Source: Primulina eburnea (taxonomy: Eukaryota; Streptophyta; Magnoliopsida; Lamiales; Gesneriaceae). From it: DNA of 64,000 nucleotides. The stretch spans positions 47,262,342 to 47,326,341 of the forward strand of contig NC_133101.1 of the NCBI RefSeq assembly GCF_022965805.1, written 5' to 3'. How positions within the stretch are numbered: the stretch's first letter is position 1; the number at the start of each line of letters is the position of its first letter. This document shows positions 11,700-23,645 of this stretch, piece after piece. Under the pieces are notes generated by a model. That model did no database searches, was not told where the DNA came from, and saw only the letters and a list, made by a program, of their open reading frames with translations. Position numbers and translations under genes: made by a program.

Positions 11700-13288
11700 T
11701 GTGACACCCTGACCCGTAACATTAAAAATACAGCGGAAATAAAATTTTCTTTTAAAATATGGAAGGAGTTTCAAAATACATTTCATAAAAATGTTTACAA
11801 AATAATCACATGATCATTCAAATGACATACAAAATACAAAACAATCATTCTTATGATCATGTCCCAAAATGATGCAAAACAATCTTCCTTCCAACGGTGT
11901 ATGCATATGACTCCCATCCACGATCACTGTCCTGGTCGGTCACTCTTATCTGCATCACATGAAAATAACTGAAATGAGAATAAATCTCAGCAAGTGGAAC
12001 TCTAACATAGCAATGATACAATATACTCTGTAAAACATGACTTTGAAATCATAAATATCATCAACTCTGAAACATGAATAATATAGCAATAACTGTAGCA
12101 ATAGCAATAACAATAGTTAGCAATACGATGGTATTTCTCTTTTCTCTGGTTGGATTGATATCAATTGTATCTCTGACTGTGGTTGCAAATATCCCATCGA
12201 TATAAATCGATAACTGTGAGGGATAAAAGCCTATGGTCGATGATCATCTAATTGCATGCAATGCTCTGACTATGATAAATCAATCCAATAAAACATTTGA
12301 ACTCTGAATAGTATTTAAAGCCGTCGTTTCGCAATCTCTATCTTTTGTATTCCCTTTTTAACAATAGTGAGACATACAATGCCTTCAATAGATAATCAAT
12401 GGGATCAATACATAACAATGAATCAATTGAAGGGAATATCACTTTAAAATCTTTAAAACACAATACATATAACATCATGTGAGCACAAGGGATGAAACTC
12501 CACTTACAACCAATAGAACACCTTCAAACTATACTCTTGGTACACCACCTACAATAATAATCCATAAACAACACCAAAATCAACTCTATATCCAAAAATA
12601 CAAGTCAAATATCCCATTAAACCAACAATAACAACACCCTATAACAACTCATCTCCAAAAACCATGCTAGAATCGCACCAAAAACTTACCTAAGATTCCT
12701 TATACCACGGAGAACGTCGATCTCAAGTCGGAAATCCAAATAACTCCAAGAATCAAAGGTAGGAAGCAAAAGAAATGGAGGAAAACCCTTGGTAGATGAG
12801 AGGAAATCTCGAAAAAGGTAGATAGGATAGGATAAGATATGGCCAACAACTCCAAAAAGTAGCTAGATAACTCGCCCATACTTACACCGCGGGTGCGGTC
12901 ACACAAGCACCGCGGGTGCGCTATGCCTTCGGCCAACCAAAATAAATCCCATGCACGAACACCGCGGGTGCGGTCTCACCGCGGGTGCGGTCCTTGCACT
13001 GCCGCGGGTGCGGTGATGCCACGGCCTTCAAATTCCAAAATGATGAACAGTACACCACGGGGGCACTCCTCTAAGAGCGCGGGTGCACTCAAGCCACGGC
13101 AATGAACAGTACTAAATCAACTAAAATCGATCCGAAACGCTGAAACGAACAATCAACACCAACTAACACCTCAATAAAATAATAACCAATAATACTATAG
13201 CCCAAAACACAACTCTAAACATCTAATCACATAACCCAAATAACAAACGAAACTTAAATCGTACCGTACACTGGGCTCGGCTATTACA
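11700..13288 (-). repeat. 3' LTR of element C
   Basis: Begins tgtgacaccctgacccg and ends ggctcggctattaca in plus coordinates. It holds the ACCGCGGGTGCGGT array at 12884-13092. The 78-residue open frame at 12700-12936 recurs in both LTRs and is not supported as a gene. Confidence 0.92.
12884..13092. repeat. ACCGCGGGTGCGGT hairpin array in the 3' LTR of C
   Basis: About five close copies and two degenerate ones of ACCGC-GGGT-GCGGT, whose arms pair perfectly. The 5' LTR copy (19062-19292) has one more unit. Copy number therefore changed after insertion or during reverse transcription. Confidence 0.8.
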
Positions 13289-13302
13289 ATCTCCCCTCCT
13301 TA
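13289..13302 (-). other. Polypurine tract of element C
   Basis: Sense strand aaggaggggagat directly abuts the 3' LTR. It is the expected primer for second-strand synthesis. Confidence 0.75.
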
Positions 13303-13328
13303 GAGGAATTTCGTCCGCGAAATTGACG

Positions 13329-15410
13329 TCACTGCACGAACAACTCAGGATACTTCTCTCTCATCTCATCCTGTGGTTCCCACGTAGCCTCTTCGATCAA
13401 ATGGTTCCTCCAAAGGACTTTAACGATGCCGATCTCTTTGTTCCTCAGAACTCTAACTGTGCGATCCAAAATCTGAATCGGAATCTCTTGGTACGTCAAA
13501 CTCGGCGTCAAGTCCAATGGCTCGTGGCGAAGAACATGGGAAGGATCTGCAATATACTTCCTGAGCATCGATACATGAAAAACATTGTGGACTCTGTCAA
13601 GATCGGGCGGTAGGGCTAATCTGTAGGCTCTGTCACCAACTCTGTCCAAGATCTCAAAAGGACCAATAAATCTCGGACTTAACTTGCCCTTCTTGCCAAA
13701 TCTCATCACACCCTTGAGAGGTGCAATCTTCAAGAACACGTGATCGCCAACCTCGAACTGCAAAGGCCTACGACGAACATCTGCATAGCTCTTCTGTCTG
13801 GACTGAGCAGTCTTCATCCTCTCTCGTATCACAGCAACAACATCAGCCGTCTGCTGGACCAACTCTGGTCCCAACATCTTCCTCTCTCCAACCTCATCCC
13901 AAAACAAAGGCGATCTGCACTTCCTGCCATAAAGTGCCTCATACGGTGCCATGTCAATCGACGTCTGGTAGCTATTGTTGTACGTGAACTCCACAAGAGG
14001 CAATTTAGAATCCCAGCTACCAGAATAATCAATAGTACAAGCTCTGAGCATATCCTCAAGAATCTTAATGACCCTCTCTAACTGACCGTCGCTCTGAGGG
14101 TGATAAGCTGTACTGAACGCTAACCGCGAAACCATAGCTCTGTGCAAACTCTTCCAAAACTCGGAGGTAAACCTGGGGTCACGATCAGACACAATCGACA
14201 CAGGCACACCATGAAGTCTAACAATCTCTGCAATGTAATCCTCGGCATACTGCTTCATGGAGTACGTCGTCTTGACTGGGAGAAAGTGCGCCGACTTGGT
14301 CAACCTATCAACAATGACCCAAATGGAATTATAACCTTTCTGCACTCTGGGAAGACCAGTCACGAAATCCATCGTAATATGCTCCCACTTCCACTGAGGA
14401 ATCGGCAAAGATAGCAATGTCCCAGCAGGTCTCTGGTGCTCAATCTTCACCTGCTGACAAGTAAGGCACTGAGAAATGAACAGAGCAATATCTTTCTTCA
14501 TACCTGGCCACCAGTAGAGTCGACGAAGATCCTGATACATCTTCGTACTGCCTGGATGAATCGAATAAGGTGCGGTATGAGCCTCTGTCAAGACATCTCG
14601 CCGAATATCATCGCCAACATGAACACAAATACGGCCTCTGAAAGTCACCAAACCATCACCATTCAAACCAAACTCTGAATTACCCCTCTCTTCAGCTCTA
14701 GCTCTCAACTCTAGCAACTGCACATCAGTCGCCTGCTCTCTACGGATCATGTCCGTCAAAGTAGATCGAATAACCAACGCTGAAAGACGAGCAATGGTAC
14801 CTGGAATCACCAGATCAATCTCCTCTCTCTGCAAATCCATCAACAATGGCCTCTGAATCAAAGAACTCAATGAAGCACTCGACTTACGGCTCAAAGCATC
14901 AGCCACAACGTTCGCCTTCCCTGGGTGATAACTGATCGACACATCATAATCCTTGACAAGCTCTAACCACCTCCTCTGCCGCATATTGAGCTCTTTCTGA
15001 GAAAACAGATACTTCAAACTCTTGTGGTCTGTGAAGATCTCACACTTTTCTCCATACAAGTAATGTCTCCAAATCTTCAGGGCGAAAACCACAGCTGCTA
15101 GCTCCAAATCGTGCGTCGGATAATTCCTCTCATAGTCTTTCAACTGGCGAGAAGCATAGGCAATGACCTTACCTCGCTGCATCAGCACTGCACCAAGGCC
15201 TCTCTTCGACGCATCGGTATAGACAACAAAATCCTCAGAACCACTGGGCAATGAAAGAACAGGAGCTGTCGTCAATCTATCCTTCAACTCCTGAAATGCA
15301 CTCTGGCAATCGATGGACCACTCGAACTTCACAGTCTTCCTCGTCAGATTGGACAATGGCAGGGCAATCTTGGAGAAATCTGAAATGAAACGACGATAGT
15401 AACCCGCCAA
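13329..15410 (-). pseudogene. Element C RNase H, integrase and chromodomain part of Pol
   Basis: A 693-residue open frame that continues, in frame, the RT frame upstream past one TGA (15453-15455). The listed first codon is a Leu codon inside the polyprotein, so this is not a separate gene start. Domains in order: RT thumb; RNase H with YTDAS (residues 64-68) and the FTDH and DALSRK motifs; integrase zinc finger with H277, H285, C315, C318; catalytic core with D348, D409 and E445; GPF module (583-585); C-terminal chromodomain (about 645-692, containing VLWRNH and EEATWEP). The catalytic residues are all present. Integrase joins the cDNA to host DNA, and the chromodomain is thought to target heterochromatin. 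The tail ends 41 bp from the 3' LTR. Confidence 0.93.
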
Positions 15411-15452
15411 ACCAAGGAAACTGCGTACCTCAGAGACAGTGGTAGGAATAGG

Positions 15453-16394
15453 TCAATTCTGAATCGCCTCTATCTTCAACGGATCAACAGCAATGCCATC
15501 CCTCGAAACAACATGGCCTAGAAAAGAAATCTGATCCAGCCAAAACTCACACTTCTTCAACTTGGCGAACAGCCTCTTCTCTCTCAGCAATTGAAGAACC
15601 ACTCTAAGATGCTCTGCATGAAGCTCTCTGGTCTTGGAATAGATCAGAATATCGTCGATAAAGACAATGACGAAGCTATCCAGATAAGGCTTGAACACAC
15701 GGTTCATCAGGTCCATGAAGACTGAAGGGGCATTGGTTAGACCAAAAGACATAACCAGAAACTCAAAGTGACCATACCTGGTCGTGAAAGCCGTCTTAGG
15801 GACATCAGACTCCCTAACCTTCAACTGATAGTAGCCAGACCGAAGATCAATTTTCGAGAACACAGTGGCACCATGGAGCTGATCAAACAAATCATCTATC
15901 CGTGGCAACGGATACTTGTTCTTGACAGTCACTTTGTTAAGCTCCCTGTAGTCGATACACAGTCGCAAAGATCCATCCTTCTTCTTGACAAACAGAACCG
16001 GAGCTCCCCAAGGCGAAGAACTCGGACGAATAAAACCCTTGTCTAAAAGAACCTGCAACTGAGTCTTCAACTCCTTCATCTCAGTAGGGGCCATCCTGTA
16101 CGGAGCCTTAGAGATAGGAACCGTACCTGGAGCTAAATCGATAACGAACTCAACATCTCTGTCCGGCGGCAAACCCGGAACATCATCCTCAAACACATCA
16201 GCAAACTCCCTCACAACATCAATATCATCTATATTCAACTTAATCAGTCTATCCACATCCACAATAGGAGCAAGAAACCCAACGCAACCTCTACCCAGCA
16301 ATCTCTCAGCCTCAAGACAAGAAATAAAAGGAAGGACCAGCGAAGTACCTGAGCTGGCGAGAACTCCTCCCTGGCCATCATCTGCAAAAGTCAC
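15453..16394 (-). pseudogene. Element C reverse transcriptase part of Pol
   Basis: A 313-residue stretch of the polyprotein. It has the FPDDVPG-like spacer, then RT fingers ([18 protein letters not shown], about 137-154), the [10 protein letters not shown] block (about 181-190) and the catalytic IDD box (246-248, in VFIDDILIY). It copies element RNA into DNA. It is separated in frame by stop codons from the protease part upstream (TAG, 16431-16433) and from the RNase H part downstream (TGA, 15453-15455). Both stops look like single-base changes of sense codons. A suppressed-stop expression strategy cannot be excluded from one copy, but simple decay is more likely. Confidence 0.92.
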
Positions 16395-16430
16395 CTTCTT
16401 AGCAACACAATCGATAACTGCACGGTAAGT

Positions 16431-16943
16431 CTAAAGCCAATCCATGCCAAGAATAACATCGAAAGCAACCATAGGAATAACAATCAAATCAGCGAAGACA
16501 ACTCGCTCTTCAATACGATCAGGGCACGCAAACACAATCGACGTCGGGCACAACACGTCCCCCGAAGGCAAAACAACACTAAGCTGGAGGGGAAGAACAG
16601 AAGGAACTATACCCAACGATCTCAAAAACAAATCAGACATAAAAGAATGAGTAGCACCAGTATCTATCAAAGTCGTAGCTACTCTGCCTGAAATCAAAAT
16701 AGTACTAGAGATCAATGAAGAATCATGATTAATACCTTCCTTGGTCATCGAAAAGATACGACCCTGCACCTTCCCTTGGCTAGCTCCTCGTGGACAATTT
16801 CTGGCAACGTGGCCTGCCGTGCCACAACGATAACAAGTATGAGTGCCAAGTCTGCACTCTCCTCGATGATGCTTGGCACACTTAGGAAAAAGTGGCTTCT
16901 CGGGATCAACTGGAACTGGTGGTGGTCTAGGACTCGACTCCAT
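16431..16943 (-). pseudogene. Element C zinc knuckle and protease
   Basis: A 170-residue frame. It starts in the C-terminal part of Gag with a CCHC knuckle (CYRCGTAGHVARNC, about residues 37-50) that binds RNA. It runs on into an aspartic protease with the active-site DTGATHSF box (about 98-105) and a GMDWL end. Unlike element A, it has no intron-like gap between knuckle and protease. It is out of frame with the N-terminal Gag frame because of a single shift near 17020-17045, and ends at an in-frame TAG. Confidence 0.9.
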
Positions 16944-17746
16944 CTTGCCCTTGCCCTTGAAACGATCCCTGCCCCTCTGATTAGAACCCTGGCCTCTCTG
17001 AACAACAGCTTGGTGCCTCCCTGCCTCTCTCTGGTGATGTCCTTCTCATCCTGCTCGGCCAACAAAGCTTTGGACACAATCTCCTTGAAAGTCACGGCCT
17101 TGGACATGTTGATATCACGACGAATCTCAGCTCTAAGGCCTCGAATGAAATGAGCGCCTTTATCTTTGTCATTGGAAGCAATGTACGGATAAAACAAGCA
17201 ACCCTCCTCAAACTTCAGAATGTACTCACCAACATCTAAGCTCCCCTGACGAAGCTCCAAGAACTCCGTAACCTTCCTCGCTCGAAGTGCATCGGGGAAA
17301 TACTTGTCATAGAACAGGTCAGTGAACTCTGACCACTTCAGTGTCGCAACATCAACTCCAACTTTGGTCGCATTCCACCAAATGCGAGCAGCCTTAACCA
17401 ACATGAATACGGCACAGCTGATCCTGTCTTTGTCCTCGTACTGGAGATGATCGAAGATCGCCTCTAAAGCCTTGACCCACTCGACAGCAACTAGAGGATC
17501 GGTGCTACCTGCGAATTCCGGTGGATCCATTCTCTTGAAAGCAGAAAAGACGGCATCAGTGCCAACAGCCTGTGCTACTGGAACTCTACCTTGGCCTCTA
17601 CCCTGTCCAGTACCTTGCATACGAATGAGCTGCTGAATCTGCTCGCTATGCACCTTAGCCTGCTCCTTAAGCAACTTGCCGAACTCGTCGACAACTCTCG
17701 AGGAAGAACTATCCTCACCCTCGGTCGCCTTACGCTTAGGAGGCAT
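16745..17746 (-). pseudogene. Element C Gag, frameshifted at its C-terminus
   Basis: It starts at a true ATG (MPPKRKATEG) 115 bp inside the primer site. The Gag core is residues about 70-215, containing DPPEFAGSTDP, RIWWNATKV and FTDLFYDKYFP. Gag forms the cytoplasmic particle that packages the RNA. After about residue 233 (near 17020-17045) the frame slips: the last 90 residues of the open frame no longer encode the zinc knuckle, which is read in the frame of 16431-16943. The length and MPP(K/R)R start match chromovirus Gag. Confidence 0.9.
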
Positions 17747-17860
17747 ACTCTACAATTGCTCACAAGACACCGATCAATATATAACAATGGATAGATGCAA
17801 GAAAACATACCCGGACAGATGAGAGTAGACGAAGTCATATGCATTGGTCCGAAGAACACC

Positions 17861-17872
17861 GCTCTGATACCA
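17861..17872 (-). other. Primer binding site of element C
   Basis: The sense strand reads tggtatcagagc, complementary to the 3' end of plant initiator-Met tRNA, 5 nt inside the 5' LTR. Confidence 0.88.
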
Positions 17873-17877
17873 CTAAA

Positions 17878-19489
17878 TGTGACACCCTGACCCGTAACAT
17901 TAAAAATACAGCGGAAATAAAATTTTCTTTTAAAATATGGAAGGAGTTTCAAAATACATTTCATAAAAATGTTTACAAAATAATCACATGATCATTCAAA
18001 TGACATACAAAATACAAAACAATCATTCTTATGATCATGTCCCAAAATGATGCAAAACAATCTTCCTTCCAACGGTGTATGCATATGACTCCCATCCACG
18101 ATCACTGTCCTGGTCGGTCACTCTTATCTGCATCACATGAAAATAACTGAAATGAGAATAAATCTCAGCAAGTGGAACTCTAACATAGCAATGATACAAT
18201 ATACTCTGTAAAACATGACTTTGAAATCATAAATACCATCAACTCTGAAACATGAATAATATAGCAATAACTGTAGCAATAGCAATAGCAATAGTTAGCA
18301 ATACGATGGTATTTCTCTTTTCTCTGGTTGGATTGATATCAATAGTATCTCTGACTGTGGTTGCAAATATCCCATCGATATAAATCGATAACTGTGAGGG
18401 ATAAAAGCCTATGGTCGATGATCATCTAATTGCATGCAATGCTCTGACTATGATAAATCAATCCAATAAAACATTTGAACTCTGAATAGCATTTAAAGCC
18501 ATCGTTTCGCAATCTCTATCTTTTGTATTCCCTTTTTAACAATAGTGAGACATACAATGCCTCCAATAGATAATCAATGGGATCAATACATAACAATGAA
18601 TCAATTGAAGGGAATATCACTTTAAAATCTTTAAAACACAATACATATAACATCATGTGAGCACAAGGGATGAAATTCCACTTACAACCAATAGAACACC
18701 TTCAAACTATACTCTTGGTACACCACCTACAACAATAATCCATTAACAACACCAAAATCAACTCTATATCCAAAAATACAAGTCAAATATCCCATTAAAC
18801 CAACAATAACAACACCCTATAACAACTCATCTCCAAAAACCATGCTAGAATCACACCTAAAACTTACCTAAGCTTCCTTATACCACGGAGAACGTCGATC
18901 TCAAGTCGGAAATCCAAATAACTCCAAGAATCAAAGGTAGGAAGCAAAAGAAATGGAGGAAAACCCTTGGTAGATGAGAGGAAATCTCGAAAAAGGTAGA
19001 TAGGATAGGATAAGATATGGCCAACAACTCCAAAAAGTAGCTAGATAACTCGCCCATACTTACACCGCGGGTGCGGTCACACAAGCACCGCGGGTGCGCT
19101 ATGCCTTCGGCCAACCAAAATAAATCTCATGCACGAACACCGCGGGTGCGGTGCTGCTAATACCGCGGGTGCGGTCTCACCGCGGGTGCGGTCCTTGCAC
19201 TGCCGCGGGTGAGGTGATGCCACGGCCTTCAAATTCCAAAATGATGAACAATACACCGCGGGGGCACTCCTCTAAGAGCGCGGGTGCACTCAAGCCACGG
19301 CAATGAACAGTACTAAATCAACTAAAATCGATCCGAAACGCTGAAACGAACAATCAACACCAACTAACACCTCAATAAAATAATAACCAATAATACTATA
19401 GCCCAAAACACAACTCTAAACATCTAATCACATAACCCAAATAACAAACGAAACTTAAATCATACCGTACACCGGGCTCGGCTATTACA
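17878..19489 (-). repeat. 5' LTR of element C
   Basis: 1,612 bp, 23 bp longer than the 3' LTR. The difference is accounted for by one extra array unit (gctgctaataccgcgggtgcggt region, about 19152-19174). Confidence 0.92.
19062..19292. repeat. ACCGCGGGTGCGGT hairpin array in the 5' LTR of C
   Basis: Same motif as at 12884-13092 with one additional copy; one unit has the change gcggt to gaggt. Confidence 0.8.
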
Positions 19490-20834
19490 AAATGAACGAG
19501 AAAAGCTTCTGAAGATTTGTGATTGTGAAAGATCCGCCCGTCAGAATTTTGATCCGAGTTCAGTATTGTGTTCCTATCGACAAGGACTTCAACTGGACGT
19601 AATTTTTACTAAGTTCTGATATGATTTGAAAATATGATATTGAAGGAATCGGATATGATTCATATATGATGTTCTTGACATGTTAGACATCGTATAATCG
19701 AAACTGGATTGAAGAACAAATAATGAAACTGTTATGATTTTCAGAATGGATTTGATATCAGATTTGTATTGTTATTGATTATGAGTTGAGATTGATATCG
19801 GTTGATATTTGTATTGCTGGGTATATTGAGATTGTACAGTTATGCCGCTGAAACGGAATTTGATTTAGTTCTGATTATATCCAGTATTGATTTGAGCGGT
19901 GTATTGATATTATACTCCTCGATATTGTCATTGCCAGATTGAGTATTGACAGGCTTTGAATCCAAGACTTCGACTTTGTCAGATTGACAGAACGAAAGGT
20001 ATAAATCAATGTTAACCGGGAGATCGACTTGAGTCAGATTGGACTTAAGTTTCCCAAAAACCGCATACTTTACTTTATTGCATTGATGTTTGCAATTAAA
20101 TGAGATTGATATGCTTAGTCTATTGATTTATAGCAAAGCGTGTATTGAGTCATGGGCGGAGATGCCTAGTCATTGGCGGATATGCCAAGTCTGTGGCAGA
20201 TATGCCAAGAAACTGGATGTTTGATTTATATCTATGTTTCTTAGGAGTAGATCGACTCCTATCGCTGAGAATCGATATATGTGCTAATGTCCAGGAACCG
20301 GGATCCCTAGATTAAACATGAGTCGAGTCGGAGATGACGAGTCACTAGTTGAGTTATGGTTTCATATCAATTCATGTTTTCAGATTTGATACATGTTATT
20401 GATGATTGTTTATGCTTTCTTATATGTTTTTATATGATTGCATTATCCATTGTTTATACTGGAATTATATTCTCACAGGAGTTATCCGGTTGTTGTCTTG
20501 TTTGTATGTGTGCATGACAACATGTGAGATAGGATCAGGGTCAGGAAAAGGATGAGAGAGGATCAAGATTAGCGTGGAGATCCGGACTTAGAAGTGAATC
20601 TGTTTCATCACCTGATATGTAGTGAATGAACAATAGTTTATTATGAATCACTTTTGTACACGACTTGTACCTTAGATCTAGATGTTGATCTTGTAAATGA
20701 AATAAGATTAATTTCATTTGTTGCGCACTCATATAATAATAATAAAAAAAATTTATGTCCCACATTACTTAATTGTTACATTGGATCTCAATAATGATTA
20801 AGGAAATGAATTAGGTTCGGGTCCCCACATACAG

Positions 20835-21447
20835 GCTCACAATAGATCCTCAAAAATCTGAATCACTCGCTCAGATTGGCCATCTGTCTGCGGGTGAAAA
20901 GCTGTACTGAATAGCAACTTCATCACCATGGTTGCATGCAAACTCTTCCAAAAGGACGATGTAAACCTCGGCTCCCTGTCGGACACAATTGAAACTGGGA
21001 TCCCGTGCAATCGAATTATCTTCCTGATATAGAGCTCCGCATATTGCGTCATGGAGAAATTCATATTCACTAGCAAGAAATGTGCCGACTTAGTTAGTCG
21101 ATCCACTATAACCCAAATAGAATAAATCCTCTAACTGTCCTCGTTAAACAAACTACAAAGTTCATGGTGATATTCTCCCATTTCCACTCTGGGATGGGGA
21201 GTGGCTTAAGTATTTTTGTTGGCCTCTGATGTTCTGACTTCACATGCTGACAAGTGAAGCATTCAGACAAAAATCTGCGGATGTCTCACTTCATGTCTGG
21301 CCACCAATACAAAATCTACAGATCCTTGTATATTTTGGTACCTCCTCGGTGAATGGAATCCGGAGATGCATGTGTCTCTGTCAGAATATCCTCTCTGATC
21401 GAATCAACCCTAGGCTCCCACATTCTACCTCTGTATCTCACCATACC
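20835..21447 (-). pseudogene. Element A integrase, N-terminal zinc finger and catalytic core
   Basis: This piece lies between insertions B and F. The open part (20837-21106) shows [18 protein letters not shown] and DGQSERV, the landmarks around the second catalytic Asp and the Glu of the integrase core. The part up to 21447 corresponds to the HHCC zinc finger and is broken by stops. Its right edge joins in frame sense with the RNase H connection segment at 29343 when F is removed, and its left edge joins 11195 when B is removed. Confidence 0.78.
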
Positions 21448-23133
21448 ATCTGTGTGGGGACCCGGACGCTAATCATCTTTGGGATTTAATTATCAATTAA
21501 GATAAAACAGGGTCTAAAATTTTTTCGTTTTAAGATATAACTGCGGAAGGTAATGGAATCTAAATACTATACATGTCTGTATAAAATACATTTCAGTATT
21601 AAAGTACAACAAGCTAATTTAAGGTTCAACTACTAAAGTCCAGTAATAAAACCAAGTCTACTGTAAGTCCGGAATCACCACGCTACACTCATCTTCTCTC
21701 ATCATCATCTTGACCCTGATCCAGCCCCACCTGTTGTCATGCACACATACAAAACAAGACAACAGCCGGATAACTCCGGTGAGAATAAATCCCAGTATAA
21801 AACATGGTAAGCATGTATATATTCAAAATAAATCATGATTAGAATCAAAATAATAGATTTCCTAATCTACGAAATCCATTTAAACTCGCATGCAATTTAA
21901 ATCAATAAATATGCACATAAACAATCTAAATCATACAAACATGCTATCATAACTGAAAGCAATAACGATGGGTCCCATGATCTAGGAGCCACATCCATAT
22001 GAGCATGCAGTCCTAATCAAATCATGTCTAGACTCGACTCAACTATAACTCTAGGGATCCCGGGGTGAATAAGACGTCACTGGCTGTCACCTACCCAACC
22101 ACTCGGGGCGACTGTACGTCTTATTCCTAGACTTCGGTCCGAGCTGTATCGACGGCTGGCAATAGGAGTAATGACTACTCCTAAGTTGAGATACACCGAA
22201 CGTCTAGAAGTCTGACAATGACTGTCAAGACTTTCCTATCTTAAATGCAATGAATAACAATCTGTAAACAAAGTATAATCATATTCATAACTGAATATCA
22301 CAATTATCTTACCTGCTTGAATACAATTCTAAAATCAAAGCATAATCAGGTAACAATATAAACAATAATCTAGTATGTGATTTTATTGGGAAACTCAAAT
22401 GAGATTTCATTTGAGTTGGGACTTCCCGAATATCACATGCATTATACCTTTGTCATCCCGGTCTGACGAAGACGAAGTCTCGAAGTCGAATTTGTCCATA
22501 ATTGATCTGAAATGACAATAATCAATACACTGTATCAATGTATCATCCCATTCAAAATCTGTCTGGTCAATATCTGAATAAGCTACAATCTGATTCATAT
22601 CAACCATATCACAAGATAACATAAACCAATACTGAATCTGATCAATCTGTACCAACTGATGTTTAGACGGCATAATACTACAGTCTTGTAATCCCGTCAG
22701 TCTTAACATCACAATTACACTACCAGAATTCCTAATAAATCTCAGTACAATCTATAACTTCAGTATCTGTACCTTGTAAAATGAATAACCGCATAATTCT
22801 GATAGCAATTTCAATCAAATCAACTCTAAAATTCATAACAATGCCATACCCAGTCTATTTCTAAATCTGACTTCGATTCTACAATATCTACGGTAGCAGA
22901 AACACCATATCTGAATCATATTCAATTCTAACAACATCATAAATTCAAATCTTGTCTAAACGTAATAAATACGTCCTTGTGTAGCCTGCGTTGATAGGAA
23001 CACAGTACCGAAGTCGGATTTCAATTCAGATAGACGTTTTACTCGCAAATCGATTTCGAAGAAAAAGAACAAAGCTTTCCCCCAAACTTGTCGATTTCCT
23101 TTGCTATTCTGAATGAGAGACGCTTGTTATATG

Positions 23134-23147
23134 TATATATATATATA
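23134..23147 (-). promoter_or_regulatory. TATA box of the F LTR
   Basis: An alternating TA run about 50 bp downstream, in element sense, of the palindrome array. The copy in the other LTR lies at about 28843-28856. Confidence 0.6.
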
Positions 23148-23193
23148 CTCCATGCATGTAGAAAAACGTGGCATACTTCTTCAAGCAGCACGT

Positions 23194-23460
23194 CTCGCGC
23201 ATATGCGCGGCCACTACTCGCGCATATGCGCGAGACCTACTGTCTCGGCGAGAATGCTACTCGCGCATATGCGCCATTATTTCCGCGCATATGCGCCACC
23301 CCTTCTGGCCCTCCCACGCATATGCGCCACTCAATTCGCGCATATGCGCCAAGGCTTCTGGAGGTGTCGCGCATATGCGCGCCTGTCTTCGCGCATGTGC
23401 GCCAACCCTACTGTGATTCTCGCACATGTGCGCCAATCTTGATCGCGCATGTGCGCCAAC
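23194..23460. repeat. GCGCATATGCGC palindrome array, F 3' LTR
   Basis: About ten units, grading from perfect TCGCGCATATGCGC(C/G) near the TATA side to GCGCATGTGCGCC variants at the distal side. The overlapping frames 23088-23510 and similar are by-products of the palindrome. Confidence 0.87.
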
Positions 23461-23645
23461 ACATTAATTTGCACACACAATTTACACCTTTCACATGTGT
23501 TCTAATCTGATCCGTTCCGTCTATAATTATCTCAATTAATTCAATAAATCATTCCGGATTAATCTCCGATTACAGTAATCATATCCAAATCATTTCAGAT
23601 TACGGTAATTAAATTTCCGGGCATTACATTTCTCCCCCTCTTAGA

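Larger units (their letters stand above)
11695..19494 (-). mobile_element. Element C: near-complete Tekay-type chromovirus
   Basis: C is 11700-19489, flanked by the duplication aaatg (11695-11699 and 19490-19494) within solo LTR B. It has two LTRs, 11700-13288 (1,589 bp) and 17878-19489 (1,612 bp). I counted roughly 18 substitutions between them by eye, about 1%. It also has a primer site for initiator-Met tRNA (17861-17872), a polypurine tract (13289-13302), and gag, protease, RT, RNase H, integrase and chromodomain in one direction. Only three lesions are seen in the coding part: a frameshift in gag (about 17020-17045), a TAG after the protease (16431-16433) and a TGA after RT (15453-15455). 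It is the youngest complete chromovirus here and is defective as it stands. Confidence 0.93.
11196..20834 (+). mobile_element. Solo LTR B interrupted by element C
   Basis: The LTR is 11201-11699 plus 19495-20829, about 1.83 kb once C and one C duplication are removed. It starts tgtaatgctcggg and ends gggtccccaca. It is flanked by tacag (11196-11200 and 20830-20834) and sits inside A's integrase. No internal region remains, so it is a solo LTR. The edges are the reverse of those of F, G and H, so B is a plus-strand member of the same superfamily. A (TA)n TATA box at 11647-11661 follows the palindrome array. A three-unit 'ggcggatatgccaagt' tandem repeat lies at about 20155-20212. Confidence 0.87.
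21453..23628 (-). repeat. 3' LTR of element F
   Basis: In sense it starts TGTAATGCCCGGAAA and ends CGGGTCCCCACA. In sense order it has the GCGCATATGCGC array (23458-23194), a gccacgttttt box, then a (TA)n TATA box (about 23147-23134). The 101-residue open frame at 22407-22712 occurs in both LTRs and lies in the transcribed part; it is not recognisable. Confidence 0.92.

Noticed and set aside
12700..12936. 78-residue frame identical at 18878-19114
   Set aside because: The duplicate comes from the two LTRs of C; short, with no recognisable domain.
13721..14678. Several plus-strand frames of 80-113 residues within C
   Set aside because: Shadows of the conserved minus-strand pol frame.
22407..22712. 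101-residue frame repeated at 28116-28421
   Set aside because: It lies within the two LTRs of F, is low in complexity, and is not open in the related LTRs of G and H.
23088..23510. Long overlapping frames full of RAYAR/RICA/HMR words, also at 11225-11704, 28797-29321, 40015-40390 and 53354-53545
   Set aside because: They come from the GCGCATATGCGC palindrome, which lacks stops in most frames on both strands. They differ between copies and have no gene context.
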